DNA of 64,000 nucleotides from contig JBGAGK010000018.1 of NCBI GenBank assembly GCA_044226785.1, forward strand, positions 1-64,000. Direction: 5' to 3'. The notes beneath the pieces were generated by a model, which ran no database searches, was not told the origin of the DNA, and saw only the letters and a program-made list of their open reading frames with translations. The stretch comes from TMP-86 sp039807285 (GTDB taxonomy: Bacteria; Pseudomonadota; Gammaproteobacteria; Steroidobacterales; Steroidobacteraceae). This document shows positions 54,038 to 63,045 of this stretch, piece after piece; position 1 is the first letter of the stretch; each line of letters starts with the position of its first letter. The translations under genes and the position numbers were made by a program.

Positions 54038-55234
54038 ATGGTTGCTTCGACGAGATATCGATTTGGTCTGCTGGGTACCGCCCGACATCCTCCCGCGGGG
54101 CAGAGTATACCGTGGCGGGTCATGCTTCAGCGGCGACAGCGCACAGATTTGAGCTTTCTGTCAGGCTATTTCACGGAGTTTTTCGACTCAGGCACCTCAG
54201 CACTTGCAATTGCGATAGCGAGAGCTCTCGATCCGTTAGTCAAGAGCGGATTCCGGCCGTCAGTGCTGCTGCCGGCATACGGTTGCCCGAATCTTGTCTC
54301 CGCGACGCTATGGGCGGGAGGGCAGCCGGAGTTCATCGATCTGGCACCGGGCTCCATTATTCCGGATGAACGAGAACTCGTGGCGAGGCTCAATACGCGC
54401 GATGTCGTAGTCGTGGCCGTCGATGCGTTTGGCGTACCCAGTCTCTCGAATGCTGCGCTTATGCTTCCGGTTGCGGATCCAACATTGCCACTCGTTCATG
54501 ACCTTGCGCAAAGCTTCGCGCCATACGCGGATGGGTGGAAGAATATCGCGCCGCAAAGCATTTTAAGCTTTGGACGCGCCAAGCCGATGTCGTTGACGAT
54601 GGGCGGGGGGCTAATTAGTGTCAGAACGCCAATAATGGGTGAGCCGAAGCAAGTTCCTGATCTTGCGAGGGTGTCTCTTGCGATGTTGTTGCCAAGAATG
54701 GCAGTCTACAATTGGTCTCTCCATCCGAGCCTGTTTGGCCCAATCAGCATGATTCCCTTGCTTCGGATCGGCCAAACCGAGTTACGCGCGCATGAGTTTA
54801 CTGCAAAATATTCCTGTGGATTCGACGCGTTGGTTCACTCTGCTGCTGGAGTGCTCGCGAAAGAGATGCCGAAGCTGATCGGGGAAACGAACGACATGCT
54901 CGAGCTTGCCATGTCCTGTCCGGTGATCATTCCTGCGCCAATTGCCAATATGCCTCCCCAGACGCCGCTATGGCGATTGCCAGTGGTCGTTGCCTCCAAG
55001 CGCGCGGCCGATAAGCTGGAAGCGGATGGTCGTGCTTTCGGCGTGACTAGACTTTACGGCAAGACATTACCAGAATTTCATGGACTCTCCGCCGAAGAGT
55101 GCGCAAGTCGTTGGCCAAATGCCTATAAGCTGTCGAGGCAGATAGTCACCTTGCCAACGCACGGAAGGCTTGGCCTGGAGAAATTGGAGCAGCTTCGGAA
55201 CCTTGTTTGCGTTCGAGTGAACCGGGCGACATGA
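54038..55234 (+). CDS. Divergent DegT/DnrJ-like PLP-dependent protein
   Basis: 398-residue homologue of the sugar aminotransferases. Recognisable blocks are DSGTSALAIAI (PLP phosphate site), VLLPAYGCPNLVSA, LVHDLAQSFAPY (Asp preserved) and SFGRAKPMSLTMGGG. In the last, a Lys stands at the Schiff-base position, although the usual KNL-GEGG context is changed. I take ATG at 54038; a GTG at 53999 would run into the divergent GT4 gene. It may be a true aminotransferase for an unusual sugar or a non-catalytic relative. The changed active-site context makes activity uncertain. Codon and base use are more A/T-rich than in the upstream half of the window. Confidence 0.72.
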   Translation: MVASTRYRFGLLGTARHPPAGQSIPWRVMLQRRQRTDLSFLSGYFTEFFDSGTSALAIAIARALDPLVKSGFRPSVLLPAYGCPNLVSATLWAGGQPEFIDLAPGSIIPDERELVARLNTRDVVVVAVDAFGVPSLSNAALMLPVADPTLPLVHDLAQSFAPYADGWKNIAPQSILSFGRAKPMSLTMGGGLISVRTPIMGEPKQVPDLARVSLAMLLPRMAVYNWSLHPSLFGPISMIPLLRIGQTELRAHEFTAKYSCGFDALVHSAAGVLAKEMPKLIGETNDMLELAMSCPVIIPAPIANMPPQTPLWRLPVVVASKRAADKLEADGRAFGVTRLYGKTLPEFHGLSAEECASRWPNAYKLSRQIVTLPTHGRLGLEKLEQLRNLVCVRVNRAT

Positions 55235-55479
55235 GTTCATCTATCTTCACGCAAGGCCGCGATGATCAACGGGTGCTGTCACGAGACCATGGGTCACAAA
55301 GGCACGAAGAAATTCAGAGGCCCACGGAAGTTCGCACGTTGGTTCCCCTGTTCAGCCTGTAGGCTTCCGAAAGAGCGAGATTCGAATATGGCTCAAGATC
55401 TACGCGACGGTCAACCTCGCAAGTTGCCTCCTCGAGGCGGTGCACTGATGCTGAAGAGCCCTGCTGAGCTTCGTCGAAT

Positions 55480-56034
55480 CTATCCCCAACGGCGTTTCAA
55501 CGCCAGGAGAGCTTGGTCAATGAGGTCAAAGCAGGTTCGAAAATCCATTTCACCTTTCCCATAGGGATCTTCGATGACCGCGAAGTTGTCCTTCAGCAGC
55601 GCACTGAGTGTAAATGCCTCGCATCCGGAATCGACTGCCCATCTGTGTACGACGCGGAAATGTCGCAGAGTAAGGGCCACTACAATGTCACCTTCTCTTA
55701 GTTGAATGTCCTTCCAGGCTGTAGTTCTGTGGTCCAATAAGTCAATACCTCGGCGTCGTGCTTCCGCAATCGCCAAGTTGTTCGCTTCGGAGCCGGTCGA
55801 CGTGTCAATACCAAATGAAATAGCATCAAACCCCAACGCTTTGGCTTTTGCTTCACAGTAGGGGCTTCGGCAAATATTCCCTGTGCATGCAAATATCAAT
55901 CTTGACGCCCTGATAGCAGGAACAGCGCCGCCAAGTTTTCGAATTGACAGAACAGTTCCAACCCATTCCAAACATGCACTGAGTCGACGACGGGCGAAAA
56001 TCAAATGACTGCACCGAAGATGCTTGACTTGCAT
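55480..56034 (-). CDS. Low-molecular-weight protein-tyrosine phosphatase (Wzb-like)
   Basis: 184-residue protein. The P-loop is CTGNICRS (CX5R) near residue 50, and the acid catalyst is in VIEDPYGKG near residue 157. Such phosphatases dephosphorylate BY-kinases of polysaccharide export, so EpsG at 47650 or the kinase at 1786 are likely partners. The core starts around residue 42; the first 41 residues (basic and hydrophobic) are not part of the family fold and may reflect a later true start, although no ATG or GTG is seen there. It stands alone on the minus strand. Confidence 0.87.
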   Translation of the reverse strand: MQVKHLRCSHLIFARRRLSACLEWVGTVLSIRKLGGAVPAIRASRLIFACTGNICRSPYCEAKAKALGFDAISFGIDTSTGSEANNLAIAEARRRGIDLLDHRTTAWKDIQLREGDIVVALTLRHFRVVHRWAVDSGCEAFTLSALLKDNFAVIEDPYGKGEMDFRTCFDLIDQALLALKRRWG

Positions 56035-56099
56035 CCAGACGTACTTTGAAACACAGCAGAAATCATAACATGCGTGATGCGCGCTGAGTTCCTGAGAAT

Positions 56100-57323
56100 A
56101 TGAATTCGAGACCTGACGGTACGGCTCCTGACGTGGTTGTATTTGACGCAGAGCAGCGTTCGTCGCTTGCAGTAGTTCGGTCGCTTGGCAAGCGGGGACT
56201 CAATGTCTTTGCTGCGGGACGGACCCGGAATGCACTGGCCATGGCTTCTCGATATTGCAAGGAAAGGCTTGTGGCGCCTGATCCAGCAGCGAATCCGTTG
56301 GCATTTTCGAAGTGGGTGTCTGACATTGGCTGCCGCTGGCCGGGAGTCGTTGTCTTTCCGCTGACCGATCTATCTACGCCCCCGACAATTGCTGCGTACC
56401 TCAAGGGAGCCAGGGTTCTCGCAGCATTTCCGCCTTCAGATGCGTATGAAACCGTCATTGACAAATTCGCTTTGGGGAAGCTCGCTGATAGAGCGGGTCT
56501 GAAAGTGCCGGAAACAGTGTCGGTTAGCCGAGGAAATCTTCTGCGCAGAGAATTTGGCAATCTGCGATTCCCGGTGGTAGTGAAGCCTCGGCGATCAGTG
56601 ACCAGTACCAGTCGCGGAGTTTTGCGACGAGGAGCATCATATGCAGATTCAGAACGGGAGCTGTTGAGCCTGCTGCATCGGACCCTGGTTGATGACGATG
56701 ATCAGGTGCTGGTTCAGCAATTTGTCGAAGGCACGGGAATGGGTGTGTTTGCTCTTTACGAGCACGGTCGGCCCAGATTCTTTTTCTCGCACAGAAGGAT
56801 TAGAGAGAAGCCTCCGTCAGGAGGGGTAAGCGTGCTGTCTGAAAGCCGTCCACTTCCTGCTGTCATTGTGCAAGGTGTAGAGCGGCTTCTGACTTCACTC
56901 AACTGGCACGGAGCCGCAATGGCCGAATTCAAGGTTGGTGAGGGCGGCGAGGCGTGGTTGATGGAAATCAATGCGCGACTATGGGGGTCTGTGCAGTTGG
57001 CAATCGATTCAAGAGCGGATTTCCCGTCGTATCTCTTTGATCTCGCCGTCGGGAATGAGTTGATGTTGCCAAAAGCCTATGTCGTCGGGAGGCAGTTGCG
57101 TTGGCTCCTTGGCGATCTTGATGGTCTGTACATAACACTGAAGGCATCTGGAATTACGTTCGGTCAAAAAGTCCTCGCGTGTTCGCGATTCCTTGTTCCA
57201 TGGTATCCGCGCATGCGGTACGAATTGCTTCGACTGGATGATCCGATGCCTGCCCTAAGGGAGGCGCATGACTATATTGTGGAAATGTTCCGGCGCACTG
57301 CTTCCAAGGAGAGATCGTGCTGA
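56100..57323 (+). CDS. ATP-grasp domain ligase
   Basis: 407-residue enzyme of the ATP-grasp/carboxylate-amine ligase class. The N-terminal pre-ATP-grasp part has VVFDAEQRSSLAVVRSL. The grasp domain has FPVVVKPRRSVTSTSRGV, VLVQQFVEGTGMGVFAL and AMAEFKVGEGGEAWLMEIN with the acidic Mg-ligand residues, then NARLWGS. It probably joins an amino acid or amine to a carboxyl-bearing partner, possibly decorating a uronic acid, but the substrates are unknown. Its end overlaps the deacetylase gene at 57317 by 7 bp, suggesting joint action. Confidence 0.82.
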   Translation: MNSRPDGTAPDVVVFDAEQRSSLAVVRSLGKRGLNVFAAGRTRNALAMASRYCKERLVAPDPAANPLAFSKWVSDIGCRWPGVVVFPLTDLSTPPTIAAYLKGARVLAAFPPSDAYETVIDKFALGKLADRAGLKVPETVSVSRGNLLRREFGNLRFPVVVKPRRSVTSTSRGVLRRGASYADSERELLSLLHRTLVDDDDQVLVQQFVEGTGMGVFALYEHGRPRFFFSHRRIREKPPSGGVSVLSESRPLPAVIVQGVERLLTSLNWHGAAMAEFKVGEGGEAWLMEINARLWGSVQLAIDSRADFPSYLFDLAVGNELMLPKAYVVGRQLRWLLGDLDGLYITLKASGITFGQKVLACSRFLVPWYPRMRYELLRLDDPMPALREAHDYIVEMFRRTASKERSC

Positions 57324-58324
57324 AGCGAAATCTGAAACGTGCATTCTCTTCGGTCTCCAGCGCCATTGCACCAAAGCTGTGGAAAATGCGAGCGGGTAAC
57401 AGACTCCTGGTATTGATGTACCATCGGGTCCTGCCACTGGATTTCTCGGCTGCGCGTACGGAGCAGCCTGGAATGATCGTCTCACCAGAAACGCTAGAGA
57501 TGCACCTTAGGGTGATCGGCGATTACTTCGAAGTCGTGCATCTTGATGATTGGATACAGAATGTAACTGAAGGGCGAGCCATTCCGGCGCAAGCCTGTGC
57601 AATTACTTTCGATGACGGTTGGCGCGACAATTTTGTCTACGCCTATCCAATTCTCAAGACCTTCGGGTCCCGAGCAACTATCTTCCTGGTCTCCAATTTT
57701 GTGGACCGACCGGAGGAATTCTGGCCAAACTGCGTGGCTAGACTGCTGGGGCTGGTGGCAGCCGGGGCCAGCGTCGACATTTTCCCAGGATGCCTGGCAG
57801 ATAGAATCGCGGATGTATTGGTGGCCGTCCAATCACGTGGGTCTGCTACCCCTGATCTGATCGATCAAGCAATATGTACCTTGAAGCAGATCGATGAGCA
57901 GGAAATGCACGCAGCGCTGTGTGAGTGCCCGGAAGACGTCAATGCGGAGCGCAACCTGCTAAACAGGATCGAAATTGCTGAAATGGAGACTGATGACCTA
58001 ATAAGATTTGGATCGCATGGCTCGACGCATCGACGGCTGCACGCCGGAATCGGCGAGCAAGACCTGGTAACCGAGGTGGCAGAGTCAAAACGAGTACTGA
58101 GTGAGATCTGTAGATGCAAAGTCAATCTGTTTTGCTATCCGAATGGTGACGTGTCGTCCAGAGCGGTGTCGATGGTCCGCCAAAACTACATTGGTGCGGT
58201 GACGACTGCAAATGGATGGCATTCTCCTGGGCAGGATCACTTTCTTGTAAATCGCATTGGCGTGCACAACGACATAAGTGATACGCGAAGCGCATTCATC
58301 ACGAGGATCGCAGGATATCTTTGA
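57317..58324 (+). CDS. Polysaccharide deacetylase family protein
   Basis: 335-residue NodB-type protein. LMYHRVLP at about 33-40 precedes the core ITFDDGWRDN (Asp99, Asp100). The His ligands are in FGSHGSTHRRL, and CYPNGD near the end is typical. The usual signal peptide is absent; the start is basic and amphipathic. GTG at 57317 has AGGAGA close upstream. Tail-to-tail overlap of 26 bp with the GT4 gene at 58299. It is one of four deacetylase-like genes in the window. Confidence 0.88.
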   Translation: MLKRNLKRAFSSVSSAIAPKLWKMRAGNRLLVLMYHRVLPLDFSAARTEQPGMIVSPETLEMHLRVIGDYFEVVHLDDWIQNVTEGRAIPAQACAITFDDGWRDNFVYAYPILKTFGSRATIFLVSNFVDRPEEFWPNCVARLLGLVAAGASVDIFPGCLADRIADVLVAVQSRGSATPDLIDQAICTLKQIDEQEMHAALCECPEDVNAERNLLNRIEIAEMETDDLIRFGSHGSTHRRLHAGIGEQDLVTEVAESKRVLSEICRCKVNLFCYPNGDVSSRAVSMVRQNYIGAVTTANGWHSPGQDHFLVNRIGVHNDISDTRSAFITRIAGYL

Positions 58325-59411
58325 CCAATCGCAAGTATTCGCTAGTCATCCGTGATGCACTGAATTTTTGGATGACCGCACGTCTGGCGTTTTGGCCAAT
58401 GGCTTTCATCCTTTGCGTATCTTGTGCCAGTTGCAAAATGGCATTTGAAAGTGACGCGGGGTCGCCAGGTGGAACCAGCACTCCTGTATCCTCATCAGCA
58501 ATGATCTGTTCGGGACCTCCACTTCGAGTAGCAATGGAGGCGCATCCACTCGCCATCGCCTCAACGAGTGCCAGAGAGAATCCCTCAGTAGTGGAGCTGA
58601 GGACAAACAAATCCATATTGGCAAGGATGTCCGCAACGTCCGGCCGCAGGCCAGCAAAGTGCACATGATTGTCCAGGCCCAGGCTAGCGCGAAGCGTCTT
58701 TATGGCGGGAAAGGTATTGCCCGTCGTGTCACCCACGATCAGGAAATGGATTTTCGGATTCATTCGGACAGCAATTGCGGCTGCCTCAATCAGGGTGTTG
58801 TAGCCTTTCGCAGGCCTTATGTTCCCGACAGACCCGACGACAATGGAGTCTTCCGGCAAGCCAAATCGTTTGCGGAAGCCCATGGATTTTTCGCATGTGA
58901 ATATTGAATGGTCGATTCCGTTTTCAATGACCATGCAAAGAGATGGCGGCAACTGGAGGCGCGGTTGAAGATGGTCCTTTAGAGATGCTGAGACGAAGAC
59001 AACCCTCTTGCAACCGTGTCTAATCAGGAATCTCTTGGTTCTCAAGAATTTTTCGTTCGACGAGACATCGGATTGGCCGTGTAGCACACCGACAACAGGG
59101 ACTCCGGTGAAGAAGTAAGCTAACGACGAGTAGACGATACCCCCGAACATATGTGCGACTATCAAGGACGCGTCGTGCCTTTTGGTCAATCTGATGATCG
59201 TTCGCAGATATGAGACATTTATGGAGCCACCAGGATTGAGGATTTCGACCGCACTATGTTTCCGTCGCGCTTCCCGAGCCAACCACCCTTCTCGCCCTAC
59301 GGCCAAGACGCCATCGAATGCACATTGCTCAAGGCCGGCTGCGACGCGAAGAAATATTCGCTCCGCACCGCCGGGCCCGCCGGTTTCGATCAGGTGCAAT
59401 ATTCGAGGCAT
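58299..59411 (-). CDS. Glycosyltransferase family 4
   Basis: 370-residue GT-B enzyme beginning MPRILHLIETGGPGGAERIF. ENGIDHSIF and VGSVGNIRPAKGYN lie mid-protein, and the donor motif is SSTTEGFSLALVEAMASGC. It lies 14 bp downstream of a deacetylase gene on the same strand, so the two are probably co-transcribed. The acceptor and sugar are not predictable. Confidence 0.9.
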   Translation of the reverse strand: MPRILHLIETGGPGGAERIFLRVAAGLEQCAFDGVLAVGREGWLAREARRKHSAVEILNPGGSINVSYLRTIIRLTKRHDASLIVAHMFGGIVYSSLAYFFTGVPVVGVLHGQSDVSSNEKFLRTKRFLIRHGCKRVVFVSASLKDHLQPRLQLPPSLCMVIENGIDHSIFTCEKSMGFRKRFGLPEDSIVVGSVGNIRPAKGYNTLIEAAAIAVRMNPKIHFLIVGDTTGNTFPAIKTLRASLGLDNHVHFAGLRPDVADILANMDLFVLSSTTEGFSLALVEAMASGCASIATRSGGPEQIIADEDTGVLVPPGDPASLSNAILQLAQDTQRMKAIGQNARRAVIQKFSASRMTSEYLRLVKDILRSS

Positions 59412-59425
59412 GGTCTGTTCTTACT

Positions 59426-60469
59426 CTATGGCTCAATTCTTAAGAGTTGCTTGGCTCTTTCAATGGCTGTTCCGTATTGAAGGTTATCCGCGATGTCGGC
59501 GGACAAGGCGAATCGACTGAGCGCAAAGAGATGTGAGTCATCCGCCGACGGTCCATTGAATTCAGAATAGTTGTTATTGACTGCCATTGCTCCACGCATG
59601 CCGTGCTTCTTGGCGATTGCGATATCTCGTTGACTGAAGTCCGGATCGCGGCCAGTGGGCCAAGCATACACATTGAGCGGCCTCACCAACTCAGATGCTA
59701 ACCGGGACCAGGAGGTTCGCACTTCCGCTGCGACGTCCTCGGCAGGAAGCCGTGACGTGATCCGATGAGTTACAGAGTGCGGCCCGAATTCGACGCCTTT
59801 CTCTTCCAGCTTTCGTATCTGATTCCAACTCATGGGCTGGTATTCGTCGGGTGGGCTACTCGGTGGGCGGCATTCGAGTGCAGCGAAGATGTCTTCCAGA
59901 GCGCGGAGTGCATCGGACCACGCCAGTTCTTTAACATAGTCTTGGACTCTGGATTTGGCGATATTCCGCAACGCAGGTGTCGACAGGTCGACGTCGGGGA
60001 AGCGCGACGGGAGGTGCATTCGAGGCAATCTGCAATTGTCGATACTGTAGGCAAGCTGGTCATCCCATGGCCACGTAATGCGGTCGATAAAGCCGGAAAC
60101 GAGGAATATCGTAGGGTACGCACCACATTCGAGGATTGCTTCCGCGATGATTGACTGATCGGCAAATCCGTCGTCTATGGTGAAGCTGACGCTTCCCGGC
60201 GGAGGGCACACTCCAGCTTCTGCATACTCAAACAGGGTCCGAAGAGAAACAAACCGAGCGCCAGCTTTGCGGAGTCTGTCGATTGTCGAACAAATTATAT
60301 GGTGAGTGATGGAGTCGTGGGAGTCTTCAGACGTGTATAAGCGATGTAGGAGAAATACACTCGCTCGCCCCTTCCAGAGCGGGCGCAATGCTTGGCAAAG
60401 CAGCCGCCGTGTGAGTAGCGTCACAATCGTCCGTTTGAGTCGTGGCTTCACAATAGGCTTGGCCTGCAC
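59426..60469 (-). CDS. Polysaccharide deacetylase family protein
   Basis: 347-residue NodB-type protein. FLLHRLYT replaces the usual YHR block. The core is FTIDDGFADQ (Asp99, Asp100), and the His ligands are in GPHSVTHRITS. AWPTGRDPDFS gives the later motif. The length and layout are close to the deacetylase at 57317, although the two differ in most positions. It is the first gene of a minus-strand pair with the GT4 gene. Substrate unknown; the TIDDG variant still keeps both acidic metal ligands. Confidence 0.85.
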   Translation of the reverse strand: MQAKPIVKPRLKRTIVTLLTRRLLCQALRPLWKGRASVFLLHRLYTSEDSHDSITHHIICSTIDRLRKAGARFVSLRTLFEYAEAGVCPPPGSVSFTIDDGFADQSIIAEAILECGAYPTIFLVSGFIDRITWPWDDQLAYSIDNCRLPRMHLPSRFPDVDLSTPALRNIAKSRVQDYVKELAWSDALRALEDIFAALECRPPSSPPDEYQPMSWNQIRKLEEKGVEFGPHSVTHRITSRLPAEDVAAEVRTSWSRLASELVRPLNVYAWPTGRDPDFSQRDIAIAKKHGMRGAMAVNNNYSEFNGPSADDSHLFALSRFALSADIADNLQYGTAIERAKQLLRIEP

Positions 60470-60806
60470 ATTTGTAGTAGAGATTACGAAACTTGAGAGT
60501 CAGGAATCAATCGATGCCATCCGGTTTTCAGTCGTCCGGAGAAACCTTCGAAATATTAGAAGGTTGCAGGTAGCGAGAGGGCCTAATGAGAGCCATTGGC
60601 TTCAAAGCGCAGGAGAATTGACGCAAGCAGGCGATGTGCTTGATCCTGCGCAGGAAAGCCGTCGCTTTAGCGCGACAACTCGGTTTCATGGATTGGTTGG
60701 CGATATATTTGAAAGCGATAGATGAATAGGGGCAATTTGTGCCTTCTATGCAGGACACATCCTTCATTCTTTTCAAGAAAGCACATTTCAGGTTCGGAGT
60801 AATGCC
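60470..60806. other. 337-bp A/T-rich intergenic region
   Basis: Divergent space between the deacetylase (minus) and the secreted-protein gene (plus). I see a small inverted repeat CCTTC-GAAATATTA-GAAGG around 60542-60560 and a short stem GTCGC-TTTAGC-GCGAC around 60660-60675. CGGAG lies about 8 nt before the ATG at 60807. No convincing -35/-10 or sigma-54 pair was found. An open frame crosses it but lacks any protein-like character. Confidence 0.6.
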
Positions 60807-61670
60807 ATGAATCGAATTCTAACTGGCCTAGCTGCGATTGCATGCGTGATGATCCATAGCGACCTGGCTTCTGCACTGACCATAAGCCAATCGTTCGATG
60901 GCTCCTCGCCGGGGGCAAGTTGCGGCTGGGACGCTGGCGGGATGTCGATTGTTAGCGCGGACCAGGCATATAGCGCCCCAAATTCCTGCCGACTTGCAGT
61001 AACCAAGGGGGATACTGCATTCGGAACGTGGGGAGGAATTATTGAACTTCCGCAAAAAGTAGGCCGCGGGAGCGAAATCTGGGTCCGAGTACGCACGTTC
61101 ATGCCGAGTGGGTTTGACTATGATTCAAACGCAGAAGGCAATCATCTAAAATTCATCCGCATTCATACGATGTCAGACTCGTCTCAAAATTTGGGCTATG
61201 ACGACATATATATTAATCCAAAGGGGATCTCGCCTCCGTTTCAGTTCATTTACGAGGGTGAGCAGGTTTGGAGCCTGATTCAAGGCACCGGCGACTCTGC
61301 CGCAACACTGCCAATTGTGCTCGGTAAGTGGGAGACGTACGAAATGTACGTTTCGTTGGATGCGACTCCTGCAGCGAAGGGGGGTGGTGCAGTGGTTCGA
61401 TTTTGGAAAAATGGGATTCTGGTTGCTGACATCAGAGATCGGGTCACGCTGTCTTCGACAGCCGCATACGTAGACCGAGTTCACTTATTCACTTATTGGA
61501 ACGGCGGCTCGCCAGCGACGCAACAGATGTACGTTGACGATGTCGTTGTAACGACTGCTACGCCAGCCTCTCGTGATGCAGCAGGGAATCCATACGTCGG
61601 AATGGGTGGCTCTCCGACTGGTTCAAATCATCAGACCACGCCGATGGCACCAGTACTTTCTGTCCAGTAG
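60807..61670 (+). CDS. Secreted jelly-roll protein, polysaccharide-lyase or lectin-like
   Basis: 287-residue exported protein. The signal peptide (about 22 residues) is cleaved near DLASA. The mature domain is strand-rich with Trp and aromatic positions: GTWGGIIELP, IWVRVRTFMP, GKWETYEMYVSL, VRFWKNGILVADI and a C-terminal YVDDVVVTT strand. This pattern is like concanavalin-A-type folds of the heparin-lyase/polysaccharide-lyase group. I cannot point to catalytic residues, so binding or cleavage of the exported polymer are both possible. It is coupled closely (5 bp) to the GT4 gene downstream. Confidence 0.62.
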   Translation: MNRILTGLAAIACVMIHSDLASALTISQSFDGSSPGASCGWDAGGMSIVSADQAYSAPNSCRLAVTKGDTAFGTWGGIIELPQKVGRGSEIWVRVRTFMPSGFDYDSNAEGNHLKFIRIHTMSDSSQNLGYDDIYINPKGISPPFQFIYEGEQVWSLIQGTGDSAATLPIVLGKWETYEMYVSLDATPAAKGGGAVVRFWKNGILVADIRDRVTLSSTAAYVDRVHLFTYWNGGSPATQQMYVDDVVVTTATPASRDAAGNPYVGMGGSPTGSNHQTTPMAPVLSVQ

Positions 61671-61674
61671 GTGA

Positions 61675-63030
61675 TTGACTGAACACGGTGCCTACTGTGG
61701 GCCGTGGATTGACCATCTGAAGTCTGAAGTGCCGTCGGCTCCTTGGTGCGTGTTGCCGGAACAAGAGAAACAAGCGCGGACATCAATCAAATTGGCAAAA
61801 ATACTCTGGATCTCGCATTTAGTTCCCTTTCCGCCAAAGGGGGGGGTGCAACAGCGTTCCTACAACTTGCTGCGTGAACTTTCACGCGCGCATGACGTAA
61901 TTTTTCTTGCCTTTAATCAGAAGGCACACTTGTCCGACGATGGTCTCTTCGAAGCACAAGCCGAGTTGAGTAAGTTCTGTCATATTCAAAAAGTGTTGCC
62001 AATTCCGTGTGACCAGCATCGCTTTGGAAAGGTAGTGTTGGCGATCCGATCGCTTTTGACAATGCTTCCTTACACAATTAACTGGCTAAAGAGCGACGAC
62101 TTTCGTAGAGAGGTAGAAGGTGCTGTAAGGCAGCATAAGCCTGATTTGGTGCACTTCGATACTATCAGCTTGGCTCCGTACATCACCTGCGTTCAGGGCG
62201 TGCCGACGTCCTTGAATCACCACAACATAGAGTCGGACATGCTGTTGAGAAGAGCTAGAAATGAAAGGAGCATCGCAATGAAGCTCTACTATTGGCAGGA
62301 AGGAAAGCGTCTTCGGCAGTCTGAGCGAGCGTGGGGTGGACGATCAGATGTCCATCTTGTTTGCTCAGCAATAGATGCTCAACGTCTGCGAAGGATTGTG
62401 CCGGGAGCCGCGATTAGAGTCATTCCAAACGGAGTGGACCTAGAATACTTTTCTCCAAGCCGGGTAGATTCTGTGCCCGTAGAAAAGTCTCTGATCTTTG
62501 CCGGACGTCTTAATTGGTACCCGAACATACTCGCAATTCGGTTTCTGCTTGATGAGGTCTGGCCTATGTTGACCAGTGCCGACCCCGCAATTTCGCTGGT
62601 TCTTGTTGGGAAAAGCCCACCGAGAGACTTGGAAATGCATTTTTCTGCGTCAAAGAGAGTGAAATTTACGGGCTTCGTTCCAGATGTGCGCCCCTATTTG
62701 AAATCGGCAACAGTCTATGTGTGTCCGGTTTTTGATGGAGGCGGGACCAAGCTAAAAATTCTGGACGCCATGGCAATGGGTTGTGCAATTGTCGCACACC
62801 CGATTGCCTGTGAGGGAATCGAGGTTCAAGATGGAGTACACGTCTTGTTTGCGTCAACCGCGAAGGAGTTCGTCGAGAAAGTGATGTCGCTTCTTGGGCA
62901 AAGCGCGCTTCGTCAACAGTTGGGTGGTGCCGCTAGGCGGCTGGTGGAACTTAAGTATTCGTTCACCGGTATCGGCAAGGAACTTTCAGACTGCTATCAA
63001 GCTTTGGGTGAAAGGTCTCGATCATGGTGA
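61675..63030 (+). CDS. Glycosyltransferase family 4 (TIGR03087-like)
   Basis: 451-residue GT-B enzyme. The catalytic part opens with ILWISHLVPFPPKGGVQQRS, which resembles sugar transferases of PEP-CTERM loci. VIPNGVDLEYFSP, IFAGRLNWYPN and GGGTKLKILDAMAMG complete the donor site. The 5' end is uncertain: the frame is open from a TTG at 61675, with other possible starts at GTG 61750 and TTG 61792, and no strong ribosome binding site at any. The first 38 residues are not needed for the fold. Confidence 0.85.
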   Translation: MTEHGAYCGPWIDHLKSEVPSAPWCVLPEQEKQARTSIKLAKILWISHLVPFPPKGGVQQRSYNLLRELSRAHDVIFLAFNQKAHLSDDGLFEAQAELSKFCHIQKVLPIPCDQHRFGKVVLAIRSLLTMLPYTINWLKSDDFRREVEGAVRQHKPDLVHFDTISLAPYITCVQGVPTSLNHHNIESDMLLRRARNERSIAMKLYYWQEGKRLRQSERAWGGRSDVHLVCSAIDAQRLRRIVPGAAIRVIPNGVDLEYFSPSRVDSVPVEKSLIFAGRLNWYPNILAIRFLLDEVWPMLTSADPAISLVLVGKSPPRDLEMHFSASKRVKFTGFVPDVRPYLKSATVYVCPVFDGGGTKLKILDAMAMGCAIVAHPIACEGIEVQDGVHVLFASTAKEFVEKVMSLLGQSALRQQLGGAARRLVELKYSFTGIGKELSDCYQALGERSRSW

Positions 63031-63045
63031 GTTTGATTAGCATGC

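Noticed and set aside
55262..55564. A possible 100-residue gene starting near MINGCCHETMGHKGTKKF.
   Set aside because: Overlaps the phosphatase gene on the other strand, has no ribosome site and no coherent fold; the GGTCACAAAGGCACGAAG-like DNA at about 55289-55315 resembles small dispersed leader repeats seen in other genomes and may be a remnant.
60306..60725. A 139-codon frame extending from the deacetylase gene into the intergenic space.
   Set aside because: Half of it is antisense to the deacetylase and the remainder lacks protein-like composition.
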